64,000 nt of DNA from Microbacterium sp. SLBN-154 (GTDB lineage Bacteria > Actinomycetota > Actinomycetes > Actinomycetales > Microbacteriaceae). The stretch is taken from positions 2,294,001 to 2,358,000 of the forward strand of contig NZ_VFNL01000001.1 of assembly GCF_006715565.1 (NCBI RefSeq), given 5' to 3'. The notes below the pieces were generated by a model. The model was not told the DNA's origin. It saw only the letters and a program-made list of their open reading frames with translations, and made no database searches. Positions 19,642 through 27,892 of the stretch are shown piece by piece. Made by a program: the position numbers and the translations under genes. Position 1 is the stretch's first letter; each line of letters opens with the position of its first letter.

Positions 19642-21827
19642 CCGCCACGCCTCCTCCCCTCGACGCCGGCCTCCTCGACGCCGTCTCCCATGGCGCGCAT
19701 CACGATCCGCACGCGGTGCTCGGCATCCACGCACCCGGCGCCGAGGGAACGGGGTGGGTCGTCCGCACCCGTCGGCCGCTGGCCGACAGCGTCGTCGCCG
19801 TGTTCGACGACGGCACTCGGGTGCCGCTGAGCCATCGGCATGCCGGCATCTGGGAGGGCGTGCTCACCTCGCGCCCGAGCGGCGGATACGTCATCACCGC
19901 CGTCTACCCGGACGGATCGGAGTACACCGCCGACGACCCCTACCGGCACGGTCCGACGATCGGCGAGCTCGACCTCCATCTCGTCGGAGAAGGCCGCCAC
20001 GAGGAACTGTGGAACGCCCTGGGCGCGCATCTTCGCACCCATGATGGCGTCGCCGGAGCATCCTTCACCGTGTGGGCGCCGAACGCCCAGGCCGTCCGTG
20101 TGGTGGGCGACTTCAACAGCTGGGACGGAACCGGCCACTCGATGCGGTCGATGGGCGGCAGCGGGGTCTGGGAGCTGTTCGTCCCGGGCCTCGAGGCCGG
20201 CGCGCGCTACAAGTTCGAGATCCTCTCGCGTCATGGCGCGTGGGTGATGAAGGCCGATCCGATGGCGCGCCGTGCGGAGGTCGCTCCCGGCACAGCCTCG
20301 GTCATCGAGGACTCATCCTTCTCGTGGGGCGATGGCGCGTGGATGAAAGAGCGTGCCGCGTCCCGGCCCGCGGAGAGCGCGATGTCGATCTACGAGCTCC
20401 ATTTCGGCTCGTGGCGCCCCGGGCTGTCTTACCGGGACGCCGCCGATCCGCTGATCGAGTACCTCACCGACCAGGGCTTCACGCACGTCGAGTTCATGCC
20501 GCTCGCAGAGCACCCCTTCGGCGGCTCCTGGGGTTATCAGGTCACCGGGTATTTCGCTCCCACGGGTCGCTTCGGGACACCGGACGACCTGCGGTATCTG
20601 ATCGACCGCCTGCACCAGGCGAACATCGGCGTCATCATGGACTGGGTCCCCGGTCACTTCCCCAAGGACGAATGGGCTCTGGCTCGCTTCGACGGCGAGC
20701 CCCTGTACGAGCACGCCGATCCCCGCCGCGGCGAACACAAGGACTGGGGCACCTACATCTTCGACTACGGCCGACGTGAGGTGCGCAACTTCCTCGTCGC
20801 CAATGCGCTGTACTGGCTGCAGGAGTTCCACGTCGACGGCCTCCGTGTCGACGCCGTCGCGTCGATGCTGTATCTCGACTACTCGCGCAATGAAGGCGAG
20901 TGGCTCCCCAACATCTACGGCGGTCGCGAGAACCTCGATGCGATCGCGTTCCTGCAGGAGGTCAACGCCACGGCCTACCGGCGCTACCCCGGTATCTCGA
21001 TGATCGCCGAGGAGTCCACCAGTTTCCCGGGCGTGACCGCGCCCACCAGCCACGCCGGTCTCGGCTTCGGCTTCAAATGGAACATGGGCTGGATGAACGA
21101 CTCGTTGCAGTACATCGCCCGGGATCCGATGTACCGCAGCCACCACGAAGGCGAGATGTCCTTCTCGTTCGTGTACGCGTTCAGCGAGAACTACATCCTG
21201 CCGATCAGCCACGACGAGGTCGTCCACGGCAAGGGCAGCCTCTTCCAGCGCATGCCGGGCGATCACTGGCAGAAGCTGGCGAACATGCGTGCCTATCTGG
21301 CGTACATGTGGGGCCACCCCGGCAAGCAGCTGCTGTTCATGGGCCAGGAGTTCGGACAGCTGTCGGAGTGGTCGGAGTCCCGCGGCCTGGACTGGTGGCT
21401 GCTGGAGCAGCCCCCGCACCGGCAGCTGCAGGACTTCGTCGCCCAGCTGAACCGGCAGTACCGTGCCCACTCCGCCCTGTGGTCGCGGGATGCCGACGGG
21501 TCGGCGTTCCATCGCCTGGGGGCGCCGTCATGGGACCCGAACGTCATCGCGTTCTCGCGTCGCGATCACCACGGCAACACCGTCGCCGTGATCGCCAACT
21601 TCTCCGGCGTGCCGATTCAGCCGTTCACCCTCGACCTCCCCGCTGCGGGGGTGTGGGACGAGGTCCTCAACTCCGACGCCGGTGAGTACGGCGGCTCGGG
21701 CGTGGGGAACATGGGCATCGTGCACGCCGACGACAACGGCCGCGCGACCATGGTCCTCCCCCCGCTCGGCGTGCTGTGGCTGCGCCACCGCACACCCGCG
21801 CACATCCCCTCGCCGACCCGGGGCTGA
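19638..21827 (+). CDS. glgB: 1,4-alpha-glucan branching enzyme
   Basis: Creates alpha-1,6 branches. N1 and CBM48 domains cover about residues 10-230 ('HHDPHAVLGIH', 'FTVWAPNAQAVRVVGDFN'). The GH13 catalytic part shows 'GFTHVEFMPLAEHPFGGSWG', nucleophile D405 in 'VDGLRVDAVASMLYLDYSR', acid E458 in 'SMIAEESTSFPGVT' and 'LPISHDEVVHGKGSL'. 729 residues. The ATG overlaps the glgE stop (ATGA). GlgE plus GlgB form the core of alpha-glucan assembly. A 21-bp hairpin begins within its stop codon. Confidence 0.96.
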   Translation: MTATPPPLDAGLLDAVSHGAHHDPHAVLGIHAPGAEGTGWVVRTRRPLADSVVAVFDDGTRVPLSHRHAGIWEGVLTSRPSGGYVITAVYPDGSEYTADDPYRHGPTIGELDLHLVGEGRHEELWNALGAHLRTHDGVAGASFTVWAPNAQAVRVVGDFNSWDGTGHSMRSMGGSGVWELFVPGLEAGARYKFEILSRHGAWVMKADPMARRAEVAPGTASVIEDSSFSWGDGAWMKERAASRPAESAMSIYELHFGSWRPGLSYRDAADPLIEYLTDQGFTHVEFMPLAEHPFGGSWGYQVTGYFAPTGRFGTPDDLRYLIDRLHQANIGVIMDWVPGHFPKDEWALARFDGEPLYEHADPRRGEHKDWGTYIFDYGRREVRNFLVANALYWLQEFHVDGLRVDAVASMLYLDYSRNEGEWLPNIYGGRENLDAIAFLQEVNATAYRRYPGISMIAEESTSFPGVTAPTSHAGLGFGFKWNMGWMNDSLQYIARDPMYRSHHEGEMSFSFVYAFSENYILPISHDEVVHGKGSLFQRMPGDHWQKLANMRAYLAYMWGHPGKQLLFMGQEFGQLSEWSESRGLDWWLLEQPPHRQLQDFVAQLNRQYRAHSALWSRDADGSAFHRLGAPSWDPNVIAFSRRDHHGNTVAVIANFSGVPIQPFTLDLPAAGVWDEVLNSDAGEYGGSGVGNMGIVHADDNGRATMVLPPLGVLWLRHRTPAHIPSPTRG

Positions 21828-21871
21828 CGTGACGGAGGGGGCGGGCCCGAGCCCGCCCCCTCCGTCACGTC
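21826..21871. terminator. Long GC-rich hairpin between convergent glgB and thioredoxin gene
   Basis: A perfect 21-bp inverted repeat, arms 21826-21846 and 21851-21871, loop CCGA. The left arm starts within the glgB TGA. There is no T-tract, but its place between convergent genes argues for a bidirectional terminator. Confidence 0.8.
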
Positions 21872-21887
21872 GAGGAGATCGCGTCCC

Positions 21888-22847
21888 TCAGAACAGCAGC
21901 GACGCGAGGCGCCCGCGCGCGCGGATGACGCGGGGGTCGGCGTCACCGATCACGCCGAACAGTTCGAGCAGCCGCTCGCGCACCGGTGCGCGCTCATCGT
22001 CGGAAAGGACCGCGAACAGATCCAGCAGGCGCGCGAAGGCGTCATCGACGTGGCCGCCGGCGACATCCAGGTCAGCCACGGCGAACTGCGCGTCGAGATC
22101 CCGCGGAGCAGCTGCCGCGGCGTCGCGGGCGGCGGCGAGATCCACGCCCTGCACACGCTGGAGAAGGCGCACCTGGCCGAGTGCGGCTCGTGCATCGGCA
22201 TCGCGCGGGTTCTCAGCCAGAGCCCGCTCGTACGCGCTGACGGCCGTAGCGTAATCCCCCGCTTCGATCGCGGCAGCCGCTTCGGCGTGCAGCGGCGGAA
22301 GCTCCGGCTCGACGGGGCCGTCGGAGTCGGCGGCATCGGCGTCGGCCGCAACAGTTCCGGTGACCCCGTTCTGGGCCGCCAGCTGCAGGAACTGTGCGAA
22401 GACCTCGCGCACCTGCTGCTCGGGCACCGCGCCCGTGAACAGCGGCACCGGCTGACCGGCGACGACGCCCACGACCATCGGGATGGACTGCGCTCGGAAC
22501 GCCTGTGCGAGTTGTGGGTTGGCGTCGACGTCGACTTTGGCGAGCACGATGCGACCATTCAGCTCACGGACGACGCGCTCCAGCGCCGGGCTCAGCTGTT
22601 TGCACGGTCCGCACCACTCCGCCCACAGGTCCACGACGACCGGAACCGTCCGCGACAGCTCCAGCACTTGACCGAATGTCGCGTCCGTGACGTCCATGAC
22701 GAGAGAGGGCACCCGCCCGGACGGAGCCGGTGCGGCACCCTCGGTGGGCGGTCCGGCCGACCCGGCGGGCGCCGCAGCAGGGCGATTGCGGAGCGAGGAC
22801 AGATCGACGGCGCCACGCAGCGTCGCGCCGGGAGAGACGTCGGTCAC
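21888..22847 (-). CDS. YbbN/CnoX-like thioredoxin-fold protein with TPR-like tail
   Basis: The thioredoxin motif WCGPCK lies in 'VVDLWAEWCGPCKQLSPALE' near residue 80, followed by 'LAKVDVDANPQLAQAFRAQS' and 'IPMVV' with the cis-proline. The C-terminal half (about residues 185-319) is helical, with TPR-like text 'AIEAGDYATAVSAYERALAE', as in co-chaperone YbbN. The first 45 residues are Ala/Pro-rich and probably disordered. 319 residues, cytoplasmic. The GTG start overlaps the upstream stop by GTGA, so it is coupled to the membrane protein gene. An active redox CxxC distinguishes it from E. coli YbbN, which lacks it. Confidence 0.82.
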   Translation of the reverse strand: MTDVSPGATLRGAVDLSSLRNRPAAAPAGSAGPPTEGAAPAPSGRVPSLVMDVTDATFGQVLELSRTVPVVVDLWAEWCGPCKQLSPALERVVRELNGRIVLAKVDVDANPQLAQAFRAQSIPMVVGVVAGQPVPLFTGAVPEQQVREVFAQFLQLAAQNGVTGTVAADADAADSDGPVEPELPPLHAEAAAAIEAGDYATAVSAYERALAENPRDADARAALGQVRLLQRVQGVDLAAARDAAAAAPRDLDAQFAVADLDVAGGHVDDAFARLLDLFAVLSDDERAPVRERLLELFGVIGDADPRVIRARGRLASLLF

Positions 22848-24727
22848 GGAATCACCTTCGCGTTGAGGATGTCGGATGCATAGCCGAGCAGTCGGATCTT
22901 CTCCGTCGATCCCTGGCCGGGCACGTAGAAGAAGAGCTGGTCGGTGTAGGTCGTGGTGAAGCCCGTCGAGGACTGTTCGGCACCGGAGAGCGTACGCACC
23001 GTGGGGTTGTTCTCGAGCTTGATCACCGCGTCGGGGTTGGTGGGCTTGACGGTGTCGATCTCATCGATGTTGACCGCAACGATCGCACCGCTTTCCAGAG
23101 TAGCGAGAGCCAGCGGGTCGTACGCGCCGGGTGCGGCCTGGAAGGTCAGCTCCCCCGTGGAAGCACCGGTCTGGTTGAACTCGTCCAGGCGCTTCTGGCG
23201 GTCCCCGGCCACACTCACTCGGAATTGGTCGCTCGCGACATCGAACAGATCGAAGTACTGGCTCTCTTCTCCGCTGTTCAAGATGTCGGCATAGGCCTCG
23301 GCGAGCTGCGCGGGGGGCAGGAGGAGGAACGGGGAATCCGGCGCCGGCTGAATGGCGCCGATGTATGCCGGCGCCACGACCGGGAGCTCGGTAGCTGCCT
23401 CGAGGCTCGCCAGATAGGTCAGCCTGTACGGTGACCACTGGTCCTGCTGCGTGAGCATCATGATGCTCGAGGTGTTGGAGTCGGTGTCGTCGACGACGCC
23501 CACGATCGAACGCGGCCACTCGTCGTACGCCTGGGGCAGCACGAGCGTCAGCGGCTCGGCCGGCAGCGGGGCGGGAGCGGGATAGTCGCCGATCGCCCCG
23601 CGCAGCGCGTAGTTGGTCGAACGCGCCGCGAGCACGGCACCGTCGAGCCGTGTGGCGGCCAGAGCCTCGTCCGCGGTCTCGTCGGCGGCGGCAACCGTCT
23701 CGGCCACCCGCGTCCAGATGCGATCAGCCTGGGCTTCCGTGACCGCGGGGGCCTGCTGACCCTCGGGAACGATCACCGACGCAGACGGTGAGGGCGTCGG
23801 CGAAGGGGCGAACTGCGGCCACGCCTCCGACGAGCATCCGGCGAACAGGAGGGCGGACACGGCGACGGCCGGAACGACGATGAGGCGGCGGCGGCCCCCG
23901 GTGAGTGCGCGACGACCACTCGCGCTGATCACGCCCTTGCGCTTCCCTTCGACGGCGAGGTCGATCGGCTCTGTGACCGGGACGGGGAGGCCCTTCCGGC
24001 GGGGGCCGCGCGAACGCCGCAGATGGCGGATCGCGAGGATGTACAGGAACACGCCCACGGCCATCATGAGACCGCCGGCGACGATGAGCGGCCCAGCCCA
24101 CGGCGTGGCGTTCGCGATCGGCCACGACACCGTGATGTCGGCCGGCGCCGGCTCGACCCCATCCGCCGCGACGAGCACGCTCATGTCCTCGGGCAGCTGA
24201 AGCGGGGCGATGAGGACATCCTCCTGCTGGAACTCGTCCAACCAGAGATCCGAGCCCACCGGGCTGCGGACATCGACCGCGCCCGCGTCGTCGCCGGTGG
24301 AGGCGTCGGCGGCTGGCGCCTCGGCCTCGGTGCCCTCTACGGCGGCGGCGGACTCCTCGGGCGCCGGCGTGGACTCCTCGCCGGACTCCTCCGACACGGC
24401 AAGGCTCGGGGTGATCTGTTCCGCCTCGAGCGCCCCCTCCTCGTCGACCGTCACGCGCGTGTACGCGGTGTCCGAGAGCCAGGCCTCGAGGTCGGCCGTC
24501 CGACCGTACGCCGCGAAGATGGTCCCCTCACTCTGGGCACGAAGGGTCTGGGCGCCCGGGCGGCTGTTGAGCACGTCGCCCTCGACCAGGACGTAGGGCG
24601 TGTCCTCCTCGAGCGCGACCGCGGCGGTCTCGGTGTCCGGCCCCTGGAAGACCGTGCGCTGGGCGATGCCCGCGCCGATCATCAGCGCGGCCAGAACGAA
24701 GGCCGCGACGGCCCACACGAAACGCAC
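22844..24727 (-). CDS. Large membrane protein with internal lipobox (unrecognised function)
   Basis: 627 residues from the GTG at 24727, chosen because AGGAGAGGTGAGG precedes it. TM1 is 'FVWAVAAFVLAALMIGAGIA'; an exported Glu/Ala-rich region of about 170 residues follows; TM2 is 'LIVAGGLMMAVGVFLYILAI'; then a basic cytoplasmic segment; then TM3 'LIVVPAVAVSALLFAGCSSE', which reads like a lipoprotein signal with a lipobox (LFAGC), followed by a Pro/Ser linker and a ~300-residue exported domain ending 'KVIP'. It looks like a membrane protein fused to a lipoprotein. It is sometimes loosely compared with DUF3068-type proteins; I do not assign a function. Coupled to the thioredoxin gene by a 4-nt overlap. 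Confidence 0.75.
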   Translation of the reverse strand: MRFVWAVAAFVLAALMIGAGIAQRTVFQGPDTETAAVALEEDTPYVLVEGDVLNSRPGAQTLRAQSEGTIFAAYGRTADLEAWLSDTAYTRVTVDEEGALEAEQITPSLAVSEESGEESTPAPEESAAAVEGTEAEAPAADASTGDDAGAVDVRSPVGSDLWLDEFQQEDVLIAPLQLPEDMSVLVAADGVEPAPADITVSWPIANATPWAGPLIVAGGLMMAVGVFLYILAIRHLRRSRGPRRKGLPVPVTEPIDLAVEGKRKGVISASGRRALTGGRRRLIVVPAVAVSALLFAGCSSEAWPQFAPSPTPSPSASVIVPEGQQAPAVTEAQADRIWTRVAETVAAADETADEALAATRLDGAVLAARSTNYALRGAIGDYPAPAPLPAEPLTLVLPQAYDEWPRSIVGVVDDTDSNTSSIMMLTQQDQWSPYRLTYLASLEAATELPVVAPAYIGAIQPAPDSPFLLLPPAQLAEAYADILNSGEESQYFDLFDVASDQFRVSVAGDRQKRLDEFNQTGASTGELTFQAAPGAYDPLALATLESGAIVAVNIDEIDTVKPTNPDAVIKLENNPTVRTLSGAEQSSTGFTTTYTDQLFFYVPGQGSTEKIRLLGYASDILNAKVIP

Positions 24728-24919
24728 GAATGCCTCACCTCTCCTCGCTCCGATACCGTTCCAGGACGCGGTGGAGCGCAAAACTCGACATTCCAGACTA
24801 CCGAAGGGCGCCTGGATGTCGCCCGGGAGCGAGTGATGCCGGGAGGGACGACCGCCTATCAGTATCCTGACAAGGCCGGACGTCGATGCGCCGGTTCAGC
24901 CAGGAGAGGGCGCGCGCCG

Positions 24920-25993
24920 ATGAAGATCCACAATCCGTTCCGCGTGGCGCTCGTCGCCACTCTCGGGGTGGGTCTGGGACTCCTGCTCATCGCGAGCATT
25001 CAGACTCTCTCGACGATCCTGCTCTACGTCGGCACGGCGCTGTTCCTGTCGTTGGGGCTCGATCCGATCATCTCCTGGCTGGAGCGACGCGGGCTCCCCC
25101 GTTGGGCGGCCGTGCTCATCACCATCCTCGGAGTGCTCGGCATCTTCGCCGGCATCGTGTTGATGGTGGTCCCGATCATCGTGGCCCAGGTCGCGCAGTT
25201 GATCGCCGCGATCCAGGATCTCTTCTCGACCATGACGTGGGAGGAGTTCATCGGCGGCGTCCTCACCTGGGCGCAGGACACCTTCCCGGGTATCCGGGTG
25301 GACGAGGTGTGGAGCTACATCGAGGACTGGTACACCTCGCTGGATCTCGGGTCCATCGGCAGCACGATCGGCGAGGGTGTCCTCGGAACCGTGGGCGCCG
25401 TGATCGCCGGGTTCGGCGGCGCATTCATCGTCCTCATCCTGACGATCTACTTCACCGCCTCCACGCCGAATCTCAAGAAGGCCGTGTATCAGCTGGTGCC
25501 GGCCTCCAAGCGTCCCCGCTTCATCGATCTCGCCGAACAGATCACCGCCTCCGTGGGTTTCTACGTCATCGGACAGCTGAGCTTGGGCGTGACCAACGGC
25601 GTGCTGAGCTTCATCTTCCTCTCGATCATCCAGGCCCCCTTCCCCGCCGTCCTCGCCGTCATCGCCTTCTTCTTCTCGCTGATCCCGCTCGTGGGCACCC
25701 TGACCGGATCGACCATCATCGTGCTCACGTGTCTGATCCCGGGGCTCGGTTCGCCGACGACAGCGCTCGTCGCCGCGATCTACTACCTGATCTACATGCA
25801 AATCGAGGCGTACATCATCTCCCCCCGCATCATGAACCGTGCGGTGTCGATCCCGGGAGCCGTGGTGGTCATCGCCGCCCTGGCCGGGGGGTCCCTCCTG
25901 GGTCTGCTCGGTGCCCTCGTGGCGATCCCCGTCGCGGCCAGCATCCTCATCATCTATCGACAGGTCATCATCCCCCGACAGAACGAGCTGTGA
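24920..25993 (+). CDS. AI-2E family transporter (TqsA/PerM-like permease)
   Basis: 357 residues with about eight membrane helices, including 'FRVALVATLGVGLGLLLIAS', 'LLYVGTALFLSLGLDPIISW', 'LITILGVLGIFAGIVLMVV' and 'GSLLGLLGALVAIPVAASIL'. The motifs 'LDPIISWLERRGLPRWAAV' and 'YMQIEAYIISPRIMNRAVSI' are typical of the AI-2E/UPF0118 family. Substrates of this family vary (AI-2, ions), so transport of AI-2 should not be assumed. The ATG has AGGAGAGGG 9 nt upstream; TATCCT at 24863-24868 may be the -10. It ends 12 nt from a convergent hydrolase gene. Confidence 0.88.
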   Translation: MKIHNPFRVALVATLGVGLGLLLIASIQTLSTILLYVGTALFLSLGLDPIISWLERRGLPRWAAVLITILGVLGIFAGIVLMVVPIIVAQVAQLIAAIQDLFSTMTWEEFIGGVLTWAQDTFPGIRVDEVWSYIEDWYTSLDLGSIGSTIGEGVLGTVGAVIAGFGGAFIVLILTIYFTASTPNLKKAVYQLVPASKRPRFIDLAEQITASVGFYVIGQLSLGVTNGVLSFIFLSIIQAPFPAVLAVIAFFFSLIPLVGTLTGSTIIVLTCLIPGLGSPTTALVAAIYYLIYMQIEAYIISPRIMNRAVSIPGAVVVIAALAGGSLLGLLGALVAIPVAASILIIYRQVIIPRQNEL

Positions 25994-26005
25994 CCGGCGT
26001 GCGGA

Positions 26006-26737
26006 TCACTCGGGGTCTGCGAGAGGTCCGTCCCATTCCACGGGCAGCGGCAGCGCGTCGGGGTTGACCACGGCGACGATCTCGGTGAGCACGCGACGCG
26101 TCTGATTCTCACCGACCCACAGGTGCTTCCCCCCCTCCACGGCGATCAGAGTCGCGTGCGGAATCGCGGCGAACCGCTCCTGAGCGGCATCCGGACGCAG
26201 ATAGTCGTCGAGCTCGGGGATGAGCGCGATGACCGGCCGGAGATCTCCGGCCCAGCCCGCGAGGTCTTCCTCGGTCGCGCGATGCAGGGGCGGCGAGAGA
26301 AGGATGATGCCCTCGATGTCGTGGTCGCGTCCGTATTTCAGAGCAAGTTCGGTGCCGAAGGACCAGCCCACCAGCCACGGCCGGGGCAGCCCGCGCTCCC
26401 AGACGAAGTCCATCGCTGCGGCGACGTCGAAAGCCTCGTTGCGACCGCCGTCGAAGCTCCCTTCGCTCGTACCCCGAGCCGAGGTGGTCCCCCGGGTGTT
26501 GAATCTCAGCACCGCCAGGTCGGCCAGCGCGGGCAGGCGGCCGGCAGCCTTCCGAAGGATATGCGAATCCATGAACCCACCCGCGGTCGGAAGCGGATGA
26601 AGCGTCACCAGAGTGGCCACCGGCGCCGCGTCGCGCGGAGCCGCGAGCTCACCCACCAGGGTCAGGCCGTCGACGGTGTGAAGCTCGATGTCCTCCCGGC
26701 GGGCCGGGAGAAGGACGGGCCCGCGAATCTCCATCAT
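26006..26737 (-). CDS. Alpha/beta hydrolase
   Basis: 243 residues beginning MMEIRGPVLLPARRED. The nucleophile elbow is 'LVGWSFGTELALKYG' (G-W-S-F-G), with 'VATLVTLHPLPTAGGFMDSH' and 'LAVLRFNTRGTTSARGTSEG' upstream as in small dienelactone-hydrolase-like proteins. A plausible acid is in 'IPELDDYLRPDAAQE', and the catalytic His is in 'VEGGKHLWVGEN'. Substrate unknown. The start ATG overlaps the upstream stop as ATGA; a second ATG follows at once. Probably co-transcribed with the zinc-ribbon and lytic-transglycosylase-like genes. Confidence 0.85.
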   Translation of the reverse strand: MMEIRGPVLLPARREDIELHTVDGLTLVGELAAPRDAAPVATLVTLHPLPTAGGFMDSHILRKAAGRLPALADLAVLRFNTRGTTSARGTSEGSFDGGRNEAFDVAAAMDFVWERGLPRPWLVGWSFGTELALKYGRDHDIEGIILLSPPLHRATEEDLAGWAGDLRPVIALIPELDDYLRPDAAQERFAAIPHATLIAVEGGKHLWVGENQTRRVLTEIVAVVNPDALPLPVEWDGPLADPE

Positions 26738-27018
26738 CCGATCCTCCAGCAGTGCGTGTGCCAATGGCGACGGTCGGCCAAGGCTGCCGCGTCACCGAGG
26801 ATCCCGTCGGCGCGCCACACCACCACGTGAGCCGTCGCCGGGGGGATGTCCTGCGTGCACCCGGGGCACACATACGACTTCACAGCCTGTCCCGCGGACA
26901 CCGGCTGGACCGTCCAGATCGTGCCGCGACGCTCCTCGGTGCGCTTCCAGCCGGCGAGCAGCCGTTCGAAGGAGTCGTCGCGCGCGGGATCCGGGCGACG
27001 ACGGTGCGATCGCGGCAT
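26734..27018 (-). CDS. Small zinc-ribbon-like protein, 94 aa
   Basis: A basic N-terminal half (MPRSHRRRPDPARDDSFERL) is followed by 'YVCPGCTQDIPPATAHVVVW' and 'DRRHWHTHCWRIG'. A CxxC pair and a C-terminal HxHxxC cluster could bind one zinc. Proteins of this type in actinobacteria are often labelled ATP/GTP-binding, but no nucleotide-binding motif is visible here. Start at the ATG at 27018, 4 nt after the upstream stop; it overlaps the hydrolase start. Function unknown. Confidence 0.7.
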   Translation of the reverse strand: MPRSHRRRPDPARDDSFERLLAGWKRTEERRGTIWTVQPVSAGQAVKSYVCPGCTQDIPPATAHVVVWRADGILGDAAALADRRHWHTHCWRIG

Positions 27019-27022
27019 CAGG

Positions 27023-27835
27023 TCAATACCACCCGGTGCGGGTCGAGTGGTCCCACGCTCCGCACGGCGTGCCGTAGCGCCCGGCGATGTAGCCCAGACC
27101 CCAGGTGATCTGCGTTGCGGGGTTGGTCTCCCAGTCGGCGCCGGCCGAGGCCATCTTGTTGCCTGGGAGGGACTGGGGGATGCCGTACGCACCGCTGGAT
27201 GCGTTGTACGCGTTCACCCGCCATCCGGATTCCTTATTCCACAGGGCCACCAGGCAGCTGAACTGGTCGTCGCCCCACCCACGCGCCATCACCATGTCGT
27301 AGGCGATCGCCTGCGCGCTTCCAGGATCGGGTGTGACGAAGGGCGGCACCCACCCTCCGGACCCCGAGGAGGACGACGACGCCGACCGCGTCGTCGTGGG
27401 CGTCGGTGTCGGGGTGGGTGTGGGCGTGGGAGTGACGTAGACGGTGTAGCCGCTGCGATCGAGCGACGGCGACGCGGTGGCGGTATCGGCGTCGGTTCCC
27501 ACGGTCACCGCCTGCACGTCGCCGAGGGTGCTGGCGTACAGCGAGATCGGCGGCACCTCCTCGGCGTTCGCGCTGGACAGCGCCGCACCGGTGGGACCGA
27601 TCCAGGCCGCCGCGAACGCAACCGCGGCGAACGCCGCGAATGTCGCCGAGGTGCTCCGCCGCCGAGACCAGCGAGCGGCGGGACGCCGCTCGATCCGTCG
27701 AGCCGTCGCGCGCCGGGTGATCGCCTGACCGCGAGCGGCGAGGTCACGCCTCCGGGTCGGAACGGCAGCGCGCGGCGCAGCGGCATCGTCATTCGGTGCC
27801 GGCAGATCGTGCGCAACGGGGCCGTCGGGAGTCAC
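27023..27835 (-). CDS. Secreted lytic-transglycosylase-like protein
   Basis: 270 residues: a long basic cytoplasmic N-terminus (60 residues, many Arg), one membrane/signal segment 'TFAAFAAVAFAAAWIG', an exported linker with a (TP)n repeat 'TPTPTPTPTPTPTTT' and a Ser run, and a C-terminal domain 'FSCLVALWNKESGWRVNAYN', 'SSGAYGIPQSLPGNKMAS', 'QITWGLGYIAGRYG'. The E in 'NKESGW' is the expected catalytic Glu of the lysozyme-like fold. Probably acts on peptidoglycan. TAGACT at 27846-27851 (minus) leaves only about 4 nt of leader before the GTG. Confidence 0.85.
   Translation of the reverse strand: MTPDGPVAHDLPAPNDDAAAPRAAVPTRRRDLAARGQAITRRATARRIERRPAARWSRRRSTSATFAAFAAVAFAAAWIGPTGAALSSANAEEVPPISLYASTLGDVQAVTVGTDADTATASPSLDRSGYTVYVTPTPTPTPTPTPTTTRSASSSSSGSGGWVPPFVTPDPGSAQAIAYDMVMARGWGDDQFSCLVALWNKESGWRVNAYNASSGAYGIPQSLPGNKMASAGADWETNPATQITWGLGYIAGRYGTPCGAWDHSTRTGWY
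27393..27436. repeat. GT/GGGTGT-rich simple repeat coding for (Thr-Pro)n
   Basis: On the plus strand this stretch is a run of imperfect GTGGGC/GTGGGT/GTCGGT units. On the coding minus strand it encodes alternating Thr and Pro in the exported linker of the lytic-transglycosylase-like protein. Such tracts can change length by slippage. Confidence 0.7.
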
Positions 27836-27892
27836 AGTGCCGCCGAGTCTACCGACCCGGTTCCCGTCCCGCCACGAGCGTCGGGCGAGGCG

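Noticed and set aside
16957..19734. 925-codon minus-strand open frame
   Set aside because: Antisense shadow of glgX/glgE/glgB. No motif and strongly skewed Arg/Gly/Val composition.
24920..25993. AI-2E family gene as evidence for quorum sensing by AI-2
   Set aside because: The family name is historical and many members carry other substrates; no luxS or lsr genes are in the window.
26734..27018. ATP/GTP-binding label for the 94-aa protein
   Set aside because: There is no P-loop or other nucleotide motif. Only a Cys/His cluster, better called zinc-ribbon-like.
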